DNA from: Hetaerina americana
Taxonomy: Eukaryota > Arthropoda > Insecta > Odonata > Calopterygidae
Direction: 5' to 3'
Assembly: GCA_022747635.1 (NCBI GenBank)
Contig: JAKTNV010000003.1
Coordinates: forward strand, 99,485,954 to 99,549,953
Length of the DNA: 64,000 nt
The notes under the pieces were generated by a model. That model was not told the origin of the DNA, made no database searches, and worked only from the letters and a program-made list of their open reading frames with translations. A program made the translations under genes and the position numbers. How positions within the stretch are numbered: the stretch's first letter is position 1; each line of letters opens with the position of its first letter. Shown piece after piece: positions 47,381 to 60,959 of the stretch.

Positions 47381-50300
47381 TGACTCAAAAATTTCAATAA
47401 CGTTCGTCAAACGTTACTTAACAAAAGGATAAGTCCGTGGAGGATACCAAATAACCGCTAAGGGAATTTCTATGAGTCAATGCTTCAACGGCCCTACTTT
47501 TTAAGCATTGGATTTGTCCTTCGCCTGGTAATATTTTTATTTTACATTCAAAGGATATTAGAGTCTAGATCAAAGGTCAGATCAGAAGTGGATTTAAGGA
47601 ATAAAAAAGTGTTCCAGCAGTAATATATTAACTTATTCGCACTTACTTCATGCGTGTGGTAATGAGGATTTTCTCTTAACTTTTTCACAGGTATTACCAA
47701 GGTATTCGAAAGGACTACTTAAGTATTCAAAAGGACAATTTATTCATCTTCAAACTTTAATAACGAGCCTCCAAATATTTTTACCAGGAAACGACTAAAA
47801 TCCTTTCAAATGAAAAAAGTTGAATGGCTGGAAACTTCCTGTTTACCAAAATATTCAAATCCCGATTTAAATAAAATTTAACTTTAAAATACATTTTCCA
47901 AGTGTTATATCAAAAACACGCTATCAGAAGAAATAAAATAATCTTTCCGATAATATTGCCAATAAATTACCTACGGACTCCTTTAACCACTACCTTACAA
48001 GTAGGGAAAATAAAAGAATAAGAAATTCTAACTCGTTTCCCTAACAATTTTCCATCGTAATCACCTTCATCGTACGTTACATGTACGACTTTAGCAGAGA
48101 ATTTTTCATTTTCATGCTAAGAATAAATACATGAATGAAGTATCCATAAAAACAGAAACTAATTTGAAAAGGAGCATATGTCATTTATAAATTCAATTTT
48201 AAAATTAATAATACCTTTCCCACAAATAGATTTTTTAAATATCAGACAATCGTCTTGTGTAATAAGTATAAGAAATATATATCAATGCATGTCCGGATAG
48301 TTGTTCAAATCGATATTCTTAGAGTAAGATTACGTAAATATAGTTTTCTATAGAGGTTGAAATACACTTGCATAATTTAATGTATGACAGTGTACTCCAA
48401 ATTCATTAATGTCTACGTTACATCGAGAGTCCCTCTTTTCATATTTGTTATTCTGCGGCTCAAAACAATCCAGGAAGTCGCCTTGCATGGGTATAGGAAA
48501 CACACGTTTCAATATTTGATAGATGTCCACGGATGTACACAGTGATGAAAAACAATAGAAAAAGGAATGTATATGAAATATGTCGGAAGCCTTTCAATGA
48601 AGGGGAATGGTGTAATGTCCTATGAACACTACACAAATATGAAATCCTGAATAGAAATGTATTCAGGAATTAACGTGATTCATAACAGTTGACCTCGTCT
48701 CCTTTGTCAGCAACCCCAAGTACTGAAACGACTACCTACATATATCCGCAAAATATATTTGCAATTCTTCGTTGCCACATCATTATTAACGAATCGTATG
48801 TGATCATTCGTCAACTACTTCTCCGGCCAACCTCAAAGCAATCCTAGAAAATTGCCCGATAAATTTTAAACATCTAGTATGCTTAGTAGCTATATGTAGT
48901 CGTGTAACAACTAATTTGTTAATTTGAAAATTTCTTTGAGGGCATATGTTCAAACAGTTATAATACATATTCCAGCCAGCTATTTATATTATGCTGTTAA
49001 CTATCTGACTACCTAAAAGGAGGCGAAACAAAGGCTGAATGAGAGGCGTGTACAATCTCAGTTAAAACTTATGATTCAAAATTGATTACGGTGCTACCAA
49101 AGCGTTTCATGGCAGAAAATGAGAATTTAAAGAACGATTATTGAACTTAAGGGATTAACATCCAAACACATACTCAGAGAAGGAGCTCAAAACTCTGATC
49201 CAAGGGTAAGTTCGATATCCCTCAACATTACGTTGAGAAACCCAATTTTACTCCTGTGTACTCTACTAAGTACACTAGACACTGTGTACTCTTTGAAGTA
49301 TTCTTGACACTGATAGCGGTTTACAGGATTAAACAATTAATGGAGCAAGGCAAAGTAATAGGGCTTGTGTTTCAATACTTTAATTCCATTTTTCCAGAAA
49401 CTGATTTCTCTTTTACACCTAATGGCAATCATTTATTGCCATACAACATGACTATCATTTGAAGTGCCATTGAATTTGCTGAATTGACCTGAAAATGCTC
49501 ATTCTGGATCAAGAGTGCGTCAAGTTGACCGTCATTTTAGACGCAATGTGCTTCTCAAGGTGAACAATTGTGTTGTAAATAAGGCTAAATATTGGATTTA
49601 GAATTCTATGAAATCAACGATTCTTCATTTTTAAGTGTAAGCATAATTCAAAATAATAAATTCGCCCTGCTTACAATCCGAAGAGCAGCAAACAAGACTA
49701 ATTCAGTTCAGAATACTTATTCACGACGCGAAATTCGAGAAATTCCAATTTAATTTCTAATATCTAAAAAAGTAAATGATTTTCTCACCAATCGAGGAGC
49801 TTGCTCTCTCACTCACGCTCTAAAACTTAGAACATCATAGAAAACAGCCAAATAAATTCATTAATTTCCTAAAATGATTTTTTGCAAAACGGATCAATGT
49901 GGCAATAACCTTTCAAGAATATACCTTTATATAAGGGCAATGTTGCCAAAGTCCTATTCACCCAAAACTAGAGCGAAATCCAATGAGATAGAGAATATAA
50001 TGTAACCCCGTACTACTAATTATTTGAGGGTGTATGAACATATTTAGCATGGTGTCCCAATCAATGGTTTTCCTGTACGCTAATAGTTTCCCAAAAACCC
50101 TTCGGAAGTAGTATCTTACATTAGATGTTGGTCAAAGTGGTACGGAGACCACTTCAGAGAGGATAAGCAGAGAGAGCTTATTATGGACAGCATATCCCTC
50201 TATTCATTGAACTATAGCATCTAACCGCTATCACATGAGGCGTCCGGCGAATACATGAATTGATAAATTATCTCTTAATACTTTCATCAGTAAAGTTAGT

Positions 50301-51690
50301 CGGTATAAAATTTGATCAGCGACAAGACATGTAAGTATATACGTAAATGTGCCATTGCTTTGCATATACAGGGAAGTACTGCAGAAGGCCATATTAAATT
50401 ATCACTATACAGTGAGATGACCGAGTCAAATTTCGAAGATCATAAAACTTTAGTCAACAAGCTGAGGGAATACAGTAAGTACGAGGAAAATACAATTAAG
50501 GGCTACTTAGAGGGAGATACAAATATACCAAGTCAAATGAAATCAATGGAATTCCGAAGACGCAGGTGAATTTCGTCAAGTCTTGCAGTTGTAGGAGGTA
50601 CGTAATTGGAGACGGAGGTCACTTTAGAAGGCAATCGTGAATTAATTGAAGCCGTGAATGAGCTCTCGTTCAGGAGTCGTTGAAAACTTTGGAAATAAGA
50701 ATTGCAGTCAATATAAGGTTATCCTGATAGAAAAGGGGTACTTCTGCTTTCTATTGATAAATTATTCGAGCAGAAGTTTCCACAGAAGAATACTGGCTTC
50801 ATCTATGTATCTCAGTTATTACCAGCAGCTGCAGAAACGACTGACTGCTGATGGGGCAAAAGAATAATGTACAGTAGGATTGTAAGGAAATGAGAATAGG
50901 AAGAAACAATATTCGGTCCTTCTTAACGAAACTGTCTACGTATTCCGCATTATAGCGTCTCATTCGAAAGACTAGGTACTGAATTAGTAGTATCCCATAT
51001 ATTGAATCCTAGAAGGGTATCGAAATGCCACTAAAAATTCATCAATGCCAAGACTCAACGCAGAGATATCGACTTTGAAGCCCAGTACTTGAACCAGTCC
51101 ACAAATTCCACTCCCCATTAGTTTTTAACACTGCCACTTTTTACTCCAGCAAGACGACCTATCAAAAATTCCTTGAGACCTATTAATTTGGCTCGTGACT
51201 TTTAGAGACGACGGATTGAATTATTTTTACAACACCTTGTACTTCAATGTCATCTTCTACCTTGATGGTGAGAATATTCTAAAAAATAATGCAATATCAC
51301 ACGGGACAGATATCTTCTCAGTTTTTAAGCGTCACACTTACGAATATGAGATGGAAACTTTACCATCAATGATTTTTTTCAAATCAACTGCGACTGACAA
51401 GCTGAAAATAAAAAACTGGTAAACTTTCAATACTGAAGTTGCCCATACTCTACAGCAAAATAAAGCCACAGTAACTTTTTAAGCTACTACACTTTAATTT
51501 TTAAAATTTAATGGCTTAAACAATAGTTATTTATCAGAAAAACATTGCAAAATGGAGTATCTATTAGTTTAGTTACTTTACTAAGCATAGAATATTCCTA
51601 CATGGAATAATTTTACGCTATTAGTCGTAAAAGCGCCATATGAGATAAGATAATTCAATTCATACAACAAAGGAAAAACTCTACGGGTAA
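47381..51690. other. AT-rich non-coding stretch
   Basis: About 4.3 kb without a recognised gene. A frame at 50312-50569 (85 codons, fairly normal amino-acid mix) and an adjacent open stretch to about 50840 could be a decayed coding fragment, but I recognise no family. Confidence 0.4.
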
Positions 51691-51699
51691 CACGAGATA

Positions 51700-52945
51700 A
51701 AAGAGGACAGTTATTGATACAAATCGAAAGAGAAATAGGAGTGCGAAAAAATACGTGGAAGAACTTTATGGAAAGGGGATTAGGAGGCTAGCCTGGGTAA
51801 TAAAAGAAAATAAATTTAGGTTCTGGAATACTACAAAACGAGAGAGAAAAAGAGCTCAGAAAATGAAATCCAACACTGCAGTGGAAAACGGGCAATATCC
51901 GCACAGTATGTGAAAAGAACATTCACAGATAGAAGCATAGAATATAATCTGGGTGTCTTAGTGCGCTTCGTAGCTTTGGGAAGGTATTCGACAGAGAAGA
52001 GTGGACAATGTAATACGGAATTTGAGTCGACCAGAGTGATAGACGATCCATTCGAAATCAGTATGCGATGAATCGGACATACGGACGTCGGAAATTCCAG
52101 CATTCGACGACTCGTATGAATCAGACACCTCAAGTTATGCTAGCAGATGGAGAGTAGAATATGTTAGGCAAGGGTGAAAAATTGGGTAGCTGTTATCGTC
52201 GATTGCTATCAACTTTACTATCAACTTTGGAAATATTCATGATGCCAAGGGTAGGGTTCTAGGTGGGAATGAAAGTAGGCGACAAGGTGATTATCGTAAT
52301 TCAAGTTTGCAGATGATCAAGCTACTCATACAAGTCAATAAATAGCGGTTATGGTTGAAATCTTTACAGACTCAATTTAATAAGTAAGTATGGGATAAGA
52401 TCAACCATTAGAAAAGCAAGGTAATTAGAATCTCAAGAAGTATGAAGGTTCACATAAAAATTGAATTAAGGGAAAGGAAGAGAGGGAATAAACTAGAGCT
52501 GGTGGAAGAGTCAATTTCTTTCCGTAGCACAATGGAGGAAAACGATCATAATAATTAACAAAGGGATTAAGTTGACAATTACATCATTTACAATAATAAT
52601 GAAATGTATGACAGATATACGAGTTAAGTAACAAATAAGTAAATACTTAAATATGGAGTCCTGCTTTACATGGATCCGTAATCTAGTATTGGTGGTACGA
52701 TGGGAGTAGATAAGGCTTATGAGATGCGGATTTGGAGAAGAATTAAGAAAATAATGTGGGCAGAGAGGAAGAATAACGAGTATGTATTATATATGGAAAG
52801 AAAAGAGAAGAGCCTGCTAGGTAAAATTCGAAGAATACAGATTATGGCAATGGAGAAGAGGCTGAGAGCTAGCGGAATGTTAAATTTGAAGGTAACAGAA
52901 TACAGAATGTTTAAGTTCATGCGACATGTAGGTAATTAAATATTT
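51700..52945 (+). pseudogene. LINE reverse transcriptase (decayed, motif A to C-terminus)
   Basis: On the + strand, motif A reads FVALGKVFDREEW (51965-52005; family form FVDFGKAFDRVEW, so the catalytic aspartate is lost). Motif C is FADDQ (about 52305), intact. VIRISRSMKVHIKIE and a block like YLGSTITEDG (SFRSTMEENDH, 52510-52550) follow. MRIWRRIKKIMWAERKNNE and KSLLGKIRRIQ (52723-52840) are the C-terminal blocks that the copies at 11.3 and 26.3 kb also show. FMRHVGN ends it at 52939. Frameshifts and stops make it inactive. Confidence 0.8.
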
Positions 52946-53355
52946 TATACATACCGTCCAAAACATAGATTTAATAGCTAGAATACCTTCGTACTGTTTA
53001 ATCGTTTGTCACCGGCATGGGTACTAATTGAGCACATGTTAGCAGAAAAATATGTAGGTGCTTCATTTTTTACCAATCTAGTAAACTATCAACATAAAAA
53101 AACTGCAATAAATTCTGAATTCGTCATTATTCAGTATTTTATAAATTCTCTGCACCACTTCTTCACTCAATAAGAGCTACATGTTAACAAACTAGGAAGC
53201 ATTTCCGATATTTTCCAATGTGATTCATGCTTACCTAAACTGGCCGTACTTTGTCCGCTCGAATTTCTCAAAGACGGTGTTATTCAGCAGCATATAATTC
53301 CACGCCAACATAAACGTGGAATCATAACTGCCTAACAACCCACAAAAAGCAAAAG
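52946..53355. other. AT-rich non-coding stretch
   Basis: No supportable feature was seen. Confidence 0.5.
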
Positions 53356-53359
53356 ATTC

Positions 53360-54130
53360 AAATTAGCTTCTGAATACCAGCATATAACCTTCACGACCGA
53401 TTCGCCCGAGTATCCAAACTGCGTCATTAAATCCGACCCTTGCGAAAGAGGGATACGTACGAATCGAATACCACCCCCCGCCACGGAAGATAATGGAGTG
53501 ACTTATTCGAATGGGAGAAGGGCTCACTGCAGATCCAAGATCGCAACGGAAATTGTGCGCTTTAATAGAAGGAGGCTCTCGACGGTTAAGGGGAGCGGTT
53601 ACATTGATCTCAAAATCGGATCTTCCTCTTCGGCATCGCACTTCTCCCTCGATATTTCAATCGCCCCACCCCACTTCTGCCGATCACTTCCCCTCTCAAT
53701 CGGGTGAGGAACGCGATTGGCCGCTGCCGAACCTATTCGAGGAGGCGGGCCATATCTCTTTACCCGTGGGCAATAAATCCCCACGCATACCCTCAGCAGT
53801 AACTGCTCCATGAGGCATAAAAGCACCCCGCCCACCCGCTCCACTGACTCCGGGATTAAAGAGTCACACGCTGTTATAATGACCCGGCCATCAATCTCGT
53901 TTTCGCTGAAGATGAAATTCTCTTCGGGCTGAGATTGGGTCCGGATATTATACCGCCTTTCTCCTCCTCCCTAAATCCGCCCCCACAAGAGAGCGCAAAA
54001 TTCGCGAGGACACGATGGTAGCTACGGCCATGAGATGCGGCGTTTGATATGTTTCGAGTGCCCTGGCCTGCGGGTGATCGGCTAATCCCAAGAGTGGTTA
54101 TCTCACATAAAAGCAGTAGTGTGAAGCGAC
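53360..54130. promoter_or_regulatory. GC-rich island 12, promoter-like
   Basis: A CpG-rich block with inverted CCAAT (GCGATTGGCCG, 53714-53724), a GC-box-like GAGGCGGGCC (53741-53750) and a TATA-like GGCATAAAAGC (about 53814-53824). This order suggests transcription to the right. Frames of 69-100 codons on both strands show no domain. Confidence 0.4.
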
Positions 54131-57100
54131 CAACCCGCACGGTTTGTCACTGGTCACGGTAATGTAGACAGAAAAATAATAGGCACCAACATAAAACGTA
54201 GAAGGGGTATACTGAAATGACTTGCACAACCCGAAGGGAAGGGTAAAACTTGCTGCATTTTCAAGCGCTCCGTACCAATTGGAACCAAGTGCCAATATCC
54301 CACCATAAATAAGCGGAAACTCGAGCATTCATGCGAAATTGATTGAATAGACACATTTTTCGAGTTCCAACAAATTTTCTCTACCAACAAAAACTCCGGC
54401 TCATGCTTCGGGGTCTCAATCTGTGTCAAAGAAGGTAACTACACGTAAGGAATAGAATCACTTACTATTTTGATAATGACGCAATAGCATCAAAACTGCG
54501 GTCGACATAATAAATTTTATTTGTGTGGAATATAGCAAGACTTTCATTTCAAGAGCACATAAAGCAAACAGAGCTGAATGTTCGTAAGTAGAAAAAAATT
54601 TTCATTGAGGTACAATGACATAAAAAGCACCGCGTTTAACTCCTGCAATTCATGAGAAAAGAACTTGACCATGTTATCAACGCAGCAAAATACGCGACAA
54701 GTTGAAACGTGATAAGTGAAACAATTTCTTACAAAATTCGATAATTTTGGCCGAAATTCTTCAAAACTTCGAAATTTGTTTCCCTGGTCAAGTCAAATTA
54801 CACAAAGCTTCAAATAAAATGAACTTGCCTCGATTACACCTCAATAGATAAACCGTTTACTAACAAAGCCTTCAATCTCTAATACCCAGTTCAAATACTT
54901 AATTAGTGGTGACTTTGGTACATCGTAAAAGTCGAAGAATAGAACGATAGGATTATATTTTGCTAATCCTACAATGGAACAAAAGGCAGAAAAATTCCCC
55001 AACAAATGATAACACTGTAAGTTACGTAAAAGAGGAGCTATCTAAGAATGAAAGTCGATGCCAAAACTTTGTGGATATCCAAACTGAATGGAGAAACAAA
55101 AATGAAAATTTATGGTAGTTTAAACTGATTGGAGAAACAGAAATCAGACTTTAGTTAACCACAATATAAAAAATACAATTATACCACATCCCTAAACTTC
55201 AGAATCGTTTGAATTTTTCGCAGCGTTTAGTGTTTTCTAGTTGCATTCTGCCAACTGAGTAGGTCATCGGGAGGAGGTCTTTTGCTTCCATTCTAATTGA
55301 TCGAGGCTAATGCAATGCTAAATAAATGCGGCGAAAAACCGCTAACCTTTAACAGTGTGTGTCAATCGAATTGATCCACAAAAATTCACTATTTTGCCCG
55401 CAATTTTAAAAATGATAATATACTTTAAGACAATGAGCCAGAAAATTAATAAAATTTAAGTAACAATAATACTCACCCTCTATAAATAAAAAGTCCACTA
55501 AGATATTATCTAGTCATCATACCTTGTCATAGAGTGATTGAAATTTCAATTAGTTCAGATTAAAATGAAAATTTTTTAAGAAAATGCATTTTTGTGCATT
55601 TGTTGATTGTGTATTCTTTGATTTATTCTTCCGTACGCACCTTCAATCGAAGAGGATTTCCGAACCAAACTGCTACGGCGTTTCAAGCTTAATTAATCTT
55701 AATTAATCTTAACTATCAAAAGGAGGCTCCAATCTACCTGGTCTCATTTGTGTTGAGATCACCGCGCGGATTGGGAACAGACTGTACTTACTCTTTTACG
55801 CATTGGCCCGAGTGAACGTGGACACTAAAAGAGGGACACTCAACCCTCGTTCAAGGCAATAATAAACATAAATACATTATCGAAGGAACAAAACGCTTTA
55901 TATATCATGATACCCTGCAAGTCAGATTAGTGACCAAAGTTGGTGCAAAAGATGTTCTAGCTTGTCACTGATCTAACGGGTATCTATCTATATGGGGAAG
56001 AGGGGCGAATGAGGGACATACCCCAAAAAATCTGGAAGTACAAGGAATGCAGAGGAAGTAAATATAAGGGAGAGGATTTTTACCATTGCAAATCACGGTT
56101 TTCGCACGTAATCAACGATTTAATCGATCATTTACCGATGAAAAACACTTATTTGTTTTAGCTAATGAGCACGTCTTTCTTTATAAACGAGCACGCCACA
56201 TCACCCTCTTCCATTAGAAAAAATCCCTATTTCTCTCCGTGTTTCGTTCAAAACTGCATTCAAATGACAATAACCATTGAATTACGATTATGTTGAGTGT
56301 CTGGTACAATCCTAGGTTTCAGCAATGTTTGCGGGGCTACGTTAAACCGCAAGTTTTGCGTAGAGCCGTAACCGTTCTTGTAGCTGCAAGGAAAAATCGG
56401 GAATATGAGGATGAGATAGCTCAGCAAGGTTGTGGCATGGAATGTTCGAGTTTTGATAAATACTTGTGGCAGGCCTCCACGTCTCGGCCCGAAATGAGAA
56501 CGTCGAATGCCCATCCTGCCAAACATGTCTACGTTGACACTGACTCATCCAAGTTCGCGAACGACGTGATCTAATCTATCCGTGAAATACTGACAAACAT
56601 ATGATTCTCTAAAAGATTGTGACAAATTTCTCAATTTATGAACCTTCACAAGAAAATTTCATCATTTATTTCTATTTTATTTTGAATAAATTGACCTGAA
56701 ATAGACAATTATCAGTTAATATTGGCATGGATAGTAGAACCATAGAAGTTTGGAAAATCGGCGTTTAAGTGCACAAATAAATTTTTAAGGGCGTACACTT
56801 CGAAAAAAACTGTTTTGATATTAACGAGTTTATTTTCGTTTTAAAACGCTCACATATAAAAAACACTTTTTACCCTGCCATTAATTGCGTGGACGGAGAT
56901 TAGGGGTCACTTTTGCCTTTTCCTATACATTATGACGGTAACTTATGAAATATGATTTGTTACTTTATCAATCAAAATCCTGGATAATCATTTGAAGACA
57001 TGTGTCAAGGGTAGCGTGAAAAATTGTCTACAACAAACTGAATGTATGTTAGCATATGAAAATTTTGAAATAAATTCATGCTTCTGGATTATTATTAACA

Positions 57101-58009
57101 TAATCGGTTTTCTACTAGGTATAGTAGCTTTTGGCTGGACATGAACTATACCACGACACAATGACATATTTCCTTGCAACGCCTAACAAAACACAACCTA
57201 ACAGCTGACACATCAGTGAGGCCGTTTTCATTCCCTCGAACTTCTTTCCTACTTAAATTATGTCCAAGATGTCCATCCTATCCCTACCCCTTCCTAATTT
57301 AACATTCTCCTTTGTCTTCATTTCCCATCGGCAATCCAAAGGCTCTACATTCAACTTACCTGACTCCTTTGGATTTCTCTCAACAATCCCCGGAAAAGTT
57401 GAAATGGACAGAAAGGTAAGCAAACGGTGAGATGCTAGGCATGTTTTTCGTTAAATCTACGGATTTTGTCGGCTAATTTCAGGGTAGCTATGACCTACGT
57501 TTCGACTTTTCTTCGAATGGTTCATGAGTAAAAGAAGATTGTTGGGAATTTTTTGATATCTATGGTGAATACCTTCTGTGATAGCGTTGCCACAAATACG
57601 ATGATTAAAAATGCAATACATTGTCATTAGTTTAGCTAATACAAAATTATTTCAAAATGCATATAAGAAACAAGGTCGAATACATTTCTTCACGATACAG
57701 GTTGCGACTAATGAATTGGGCAATGTTTGCAGATATTTTCACGGCAAGCGGAATGTAAGAATGAATACCTTTTTTTAGGAAATCATTCCATCAATTAAAA
57801 GTTTATTTACTTTTTCAGAAAACTTTATACATACTTTAATCGCGCATATACGTATTCGTAATCGCCACTAATATGAAATCATTGCACTCATCCTATTTGG
57901 ACGCATTCTTTGCAAATAAGTAAAAACATGACTGAGAAAGGGAAAACTACTAACGAAGCGTGCAGAGGTCGAAGCTGATTATTGTTGGTCTTACATTCAT
58001 GCAAAGAAA
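54131..58009. other. AT-rich non-coding stretch
   Basis: No gene was recognised. A 94-codon + frame at 56290-56574 sits in slightly GC-richer DNA, but no family is evident. Confidence 0.45.
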
Positions 58010-58309
58010 TAAGGGGTATTGGGATAGTTTGGATGCTAATGTACTGACTTCCCACCAAGGTTCGGATCCTGGGGATTTTTTTTCAGGAGTATCCCTATCC
58101 ATACTTAAGATGCTTTGTGGAGAACACTTCGGGTACGCCGTCCGTCGGATGGGAGATTAAACTGTGGACCCCTTGGCACCTTTCATTAAGAGTAGGAACG
58201 TACCGACGTCGAGTTTCTCTCCAGCCTTCCTCCATTCCCATTTGTTCCTAATGGCGCAAATAACCTCAGCTGTCAGTCGTCTCCTTATTAAACTCCTACG
58301 AAATAAGGG
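58010..58309 (+). repeat. SINE-B copy 2
   Basis: It aligns with 23697-24003 along its full length. The head TGTACTGACTTCCCACC...GGTTCGGATCC keeps box B with one change. The body keeps GCCGTCCGTCGGATGGGA, TTTCATTAAGAGTAGG, GTTTCTCTCCAGCC and AATGGCGCAAATAACC. An imperfect inverted repeat again brackets the head (near 58016 and 58089). Confidence 0.75.
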
Positions 58310-60600
58310 AACCGAATCAAGAAATATATATTTTATTTTTTCATTGAAAGTATGAGGTCACACATTCACCTCTATTGATAATCCTATTTCCGCCCAAGTT
58401 GAATATTAATAAACATTTTCGGACTTACACTTAAGAAATATCAAATTCATTTACTCACTGCCAACATTATGGGGTCACACATTTTCACTTATTTCCGTAG
58501 AAATAAAACTAACCAGAGGATGAATCTTTTGAGTCCTCTTGAATTAAAGGCAAAATGTTCCTTTCACTTTAATAATTTTGTACATTTTATCCATGGCTAA
58601 GCATTACGTTGGTCACCACATTTCTTGTGGGAAAGTTTTCACAATTAAAAGATAAAAAAGAAACCGCATACTTGACAGAGAAAGCAGCCCGAAAACCAAT
58701 AGCACAAAAATACTGATGACCTTCGCAGTAGACATATGTAAAACTCCCAATGCGCATTTAAGTACCCCATTTTCCCGTGTCAACAGTGCTTACCGCAACC
58801 ACACTGAGAATACCGTCAAAGCGGACTAATCTCCTGTTTCGCAGTACATAGCATTTTTTCGGAATGAATTATAGGGGTAGGGACTGTGAAAATTTATTCT
58901 CATCAAAATATTTATTATTTCACACAAACTATCTTACCAACTATGGAGCAACCTGACAAAACTATTAACACCGAATATTTTCATAAATTGGAAAAAATTA
59001 CGAAATATTGGTTAAATCTTTTGATGTTCCCGCCAGTGAAAAATACCCGAGAACCTTCCGCTAGACACCCTGATTTGGAGCAAACGGGAACTATCCTGGT
59101 AGGCAAATTTGACGGATTGAAGAAAGCGTGTATATGCCAAATGTGGACACTATAACCATAAAATTGTAAGAAATTCATTAGCATTATTTTAGATAGTGGG
59201 AGTAGGGTCAATCTGAACATTGAACTCAAGATATGAGAACTCTCTGGGAGCCAGACTATTAGACTACGATGTGGAGAAAATCATTTCGCTTCTAAAAATG
59301 TATAAGTAGATAGAGACAACCCCCTTCCTCCGTTTATATTGCCAATACACTCACTAATCATTTTTAATCCAAAACAAAAAATAAAACACCAGTATATTGA
59401 CATTTTTAAAGATGACTACCAACAGTTCCATCTAAAATCAAAGAAGAGATTAACTAACTGCAGACGCAATTATTAACATGCCATTAGGTGGTTAGAATGA
59501 AATGTGTTCAGTAAACAGTTAAAATAAGGTAACATATGCCCAAGGGTTGTATATATTTTGAAATGAAATGACATCAATACCATAATAGATAAATTGTCTC
59601 AAAACCTAGTTTGCTAGGAAAGAACAGGAAACAGCCCAGATAATAGAAAGAGATATAACATCATAAAATGAACATCATTACTATTTTTTTATCAATTAAC
59701 ACTAATATCATATTTTTCTGATGACAAGGGAGAATCTTTGGAGCAAAATATTTTTCCACTCATCCTTATTTTTGCTAGACTAGGAAAACCAATCTTTTAA
59801 ATATAATAAGCAACAGCACAGGGGTCACAACACAGTATCTCAAAACAGACTAAAGTTATGTACTACTTGGCCACTAAATTTTCTCACTAGTGCAATTGAA
59901 GAACTATTAGTATCTGGGGAGAATTAGTAAAGGCAAAGACTTCAAAAAGAACATTTGAAAAATGACAACAAATTAATATGTATTCAGCAATAATAAAATA
60001 TGAATGCTAATTAAAATAAAATTATTATAAGTTTGCACTAGAAACAGAAAAATATTTACAGTAAAAAAATAAGTTTTTAATAAAGAACATCAACACGAAA
60101 AAATCACAATTGCACAATTTCTACTTGTTAAGTATTTTCAAACAGTGAAATGGCAGCAGAAGACGAGTTAAAATATTTGGTGAAACATACAGGAAATACA
60201 TAGAAACATATAGTTGGTACATACAGTGGACAAACCAAAAACAAGCCCATAACATATCAAATCCAATCACACGGGTTGGTTTTGATGAATGAGTTTTGAA
60301 TTCACTCCATGCTAAGCCCTAAGCTGTGTGAAGCCATAAATTAAGCCTAAGAGGACCAGTACATTTCCATGCAGCCCATATCATAAAAATACTGGTAGTC
60401 ACAAAATGACAGCAGGGATTTTAGATGAAGGCGTCCACAAAACAAAATTGAAGCAGACATCCTGCAGTCACTACCCAAAGCCCTTACCCACTATGCTACC
60501 TAAATATGCATCACAGAAAACAAGAATCCTGAAGAAGCGATTCCGTTAAATTAAAGAAAGAATAGCTATGCAAAAGAAAAATTAAATGATCTAATAAGTT
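58310..60600. other. AT-rich non-coding stretch
   Basis: An 89-codon + frame (58886-59155) has no recognised domain. Nothing else was seen. Confidence 0.45.
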
Positions 60601-60605
60601 TGCAA

Positions 60606-60880
60606 TGCAACAATTTCAAAGTATAAAAATCATTCACCTTGACTAGGATTCAAACCCAGATCCCTCCATGTACAGCAAGCTACCGAGATGTCCTCTCTCT
60701 CACACTCTGAAATTTATATGATTTTTACACTTTGAAATGAATTAGTATACACTCCAAATGAATAAATGAATTCATACTTAGAATGATTTTTTACCCATGG
60801 AAATGCACATCAGTGAATGGATCGGTTAAATGTTACTGCCGCAGCATATCCAGCAGTTTCTTTGAATTTGACTAATAAGT
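60606..60880. repeat. SINE-A composite, head on minus and tail on plus strand
   Basis: 60608-60714 is a degraded SINE-A head on the minus strand (box B GGTTTGAATCC, GGTAGCTTGC). It is bracketed by AATTTCAAAG (60612-60621) and ACTCTGAAATT (60704-60714). From about 60718, TGATTTTTACACTTTGAAAT and then AAATGCACATCAGTGAATGG...CAGTTTCTTTGAATTTG repeat, in plus orientation, the tail and the spacer seen at 19220-19325. Two copies therefore seem joined head to head, the right one without its tRNA part. Confidence 0.6.
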
Positions 60881-60959
60881 TTGGTTTGGTGAATCATTTC
60901 CACTTTAAAAAAGATTTTCCTCTTTCACTGTACAATAAAATATAAAAGGACCATAATAG

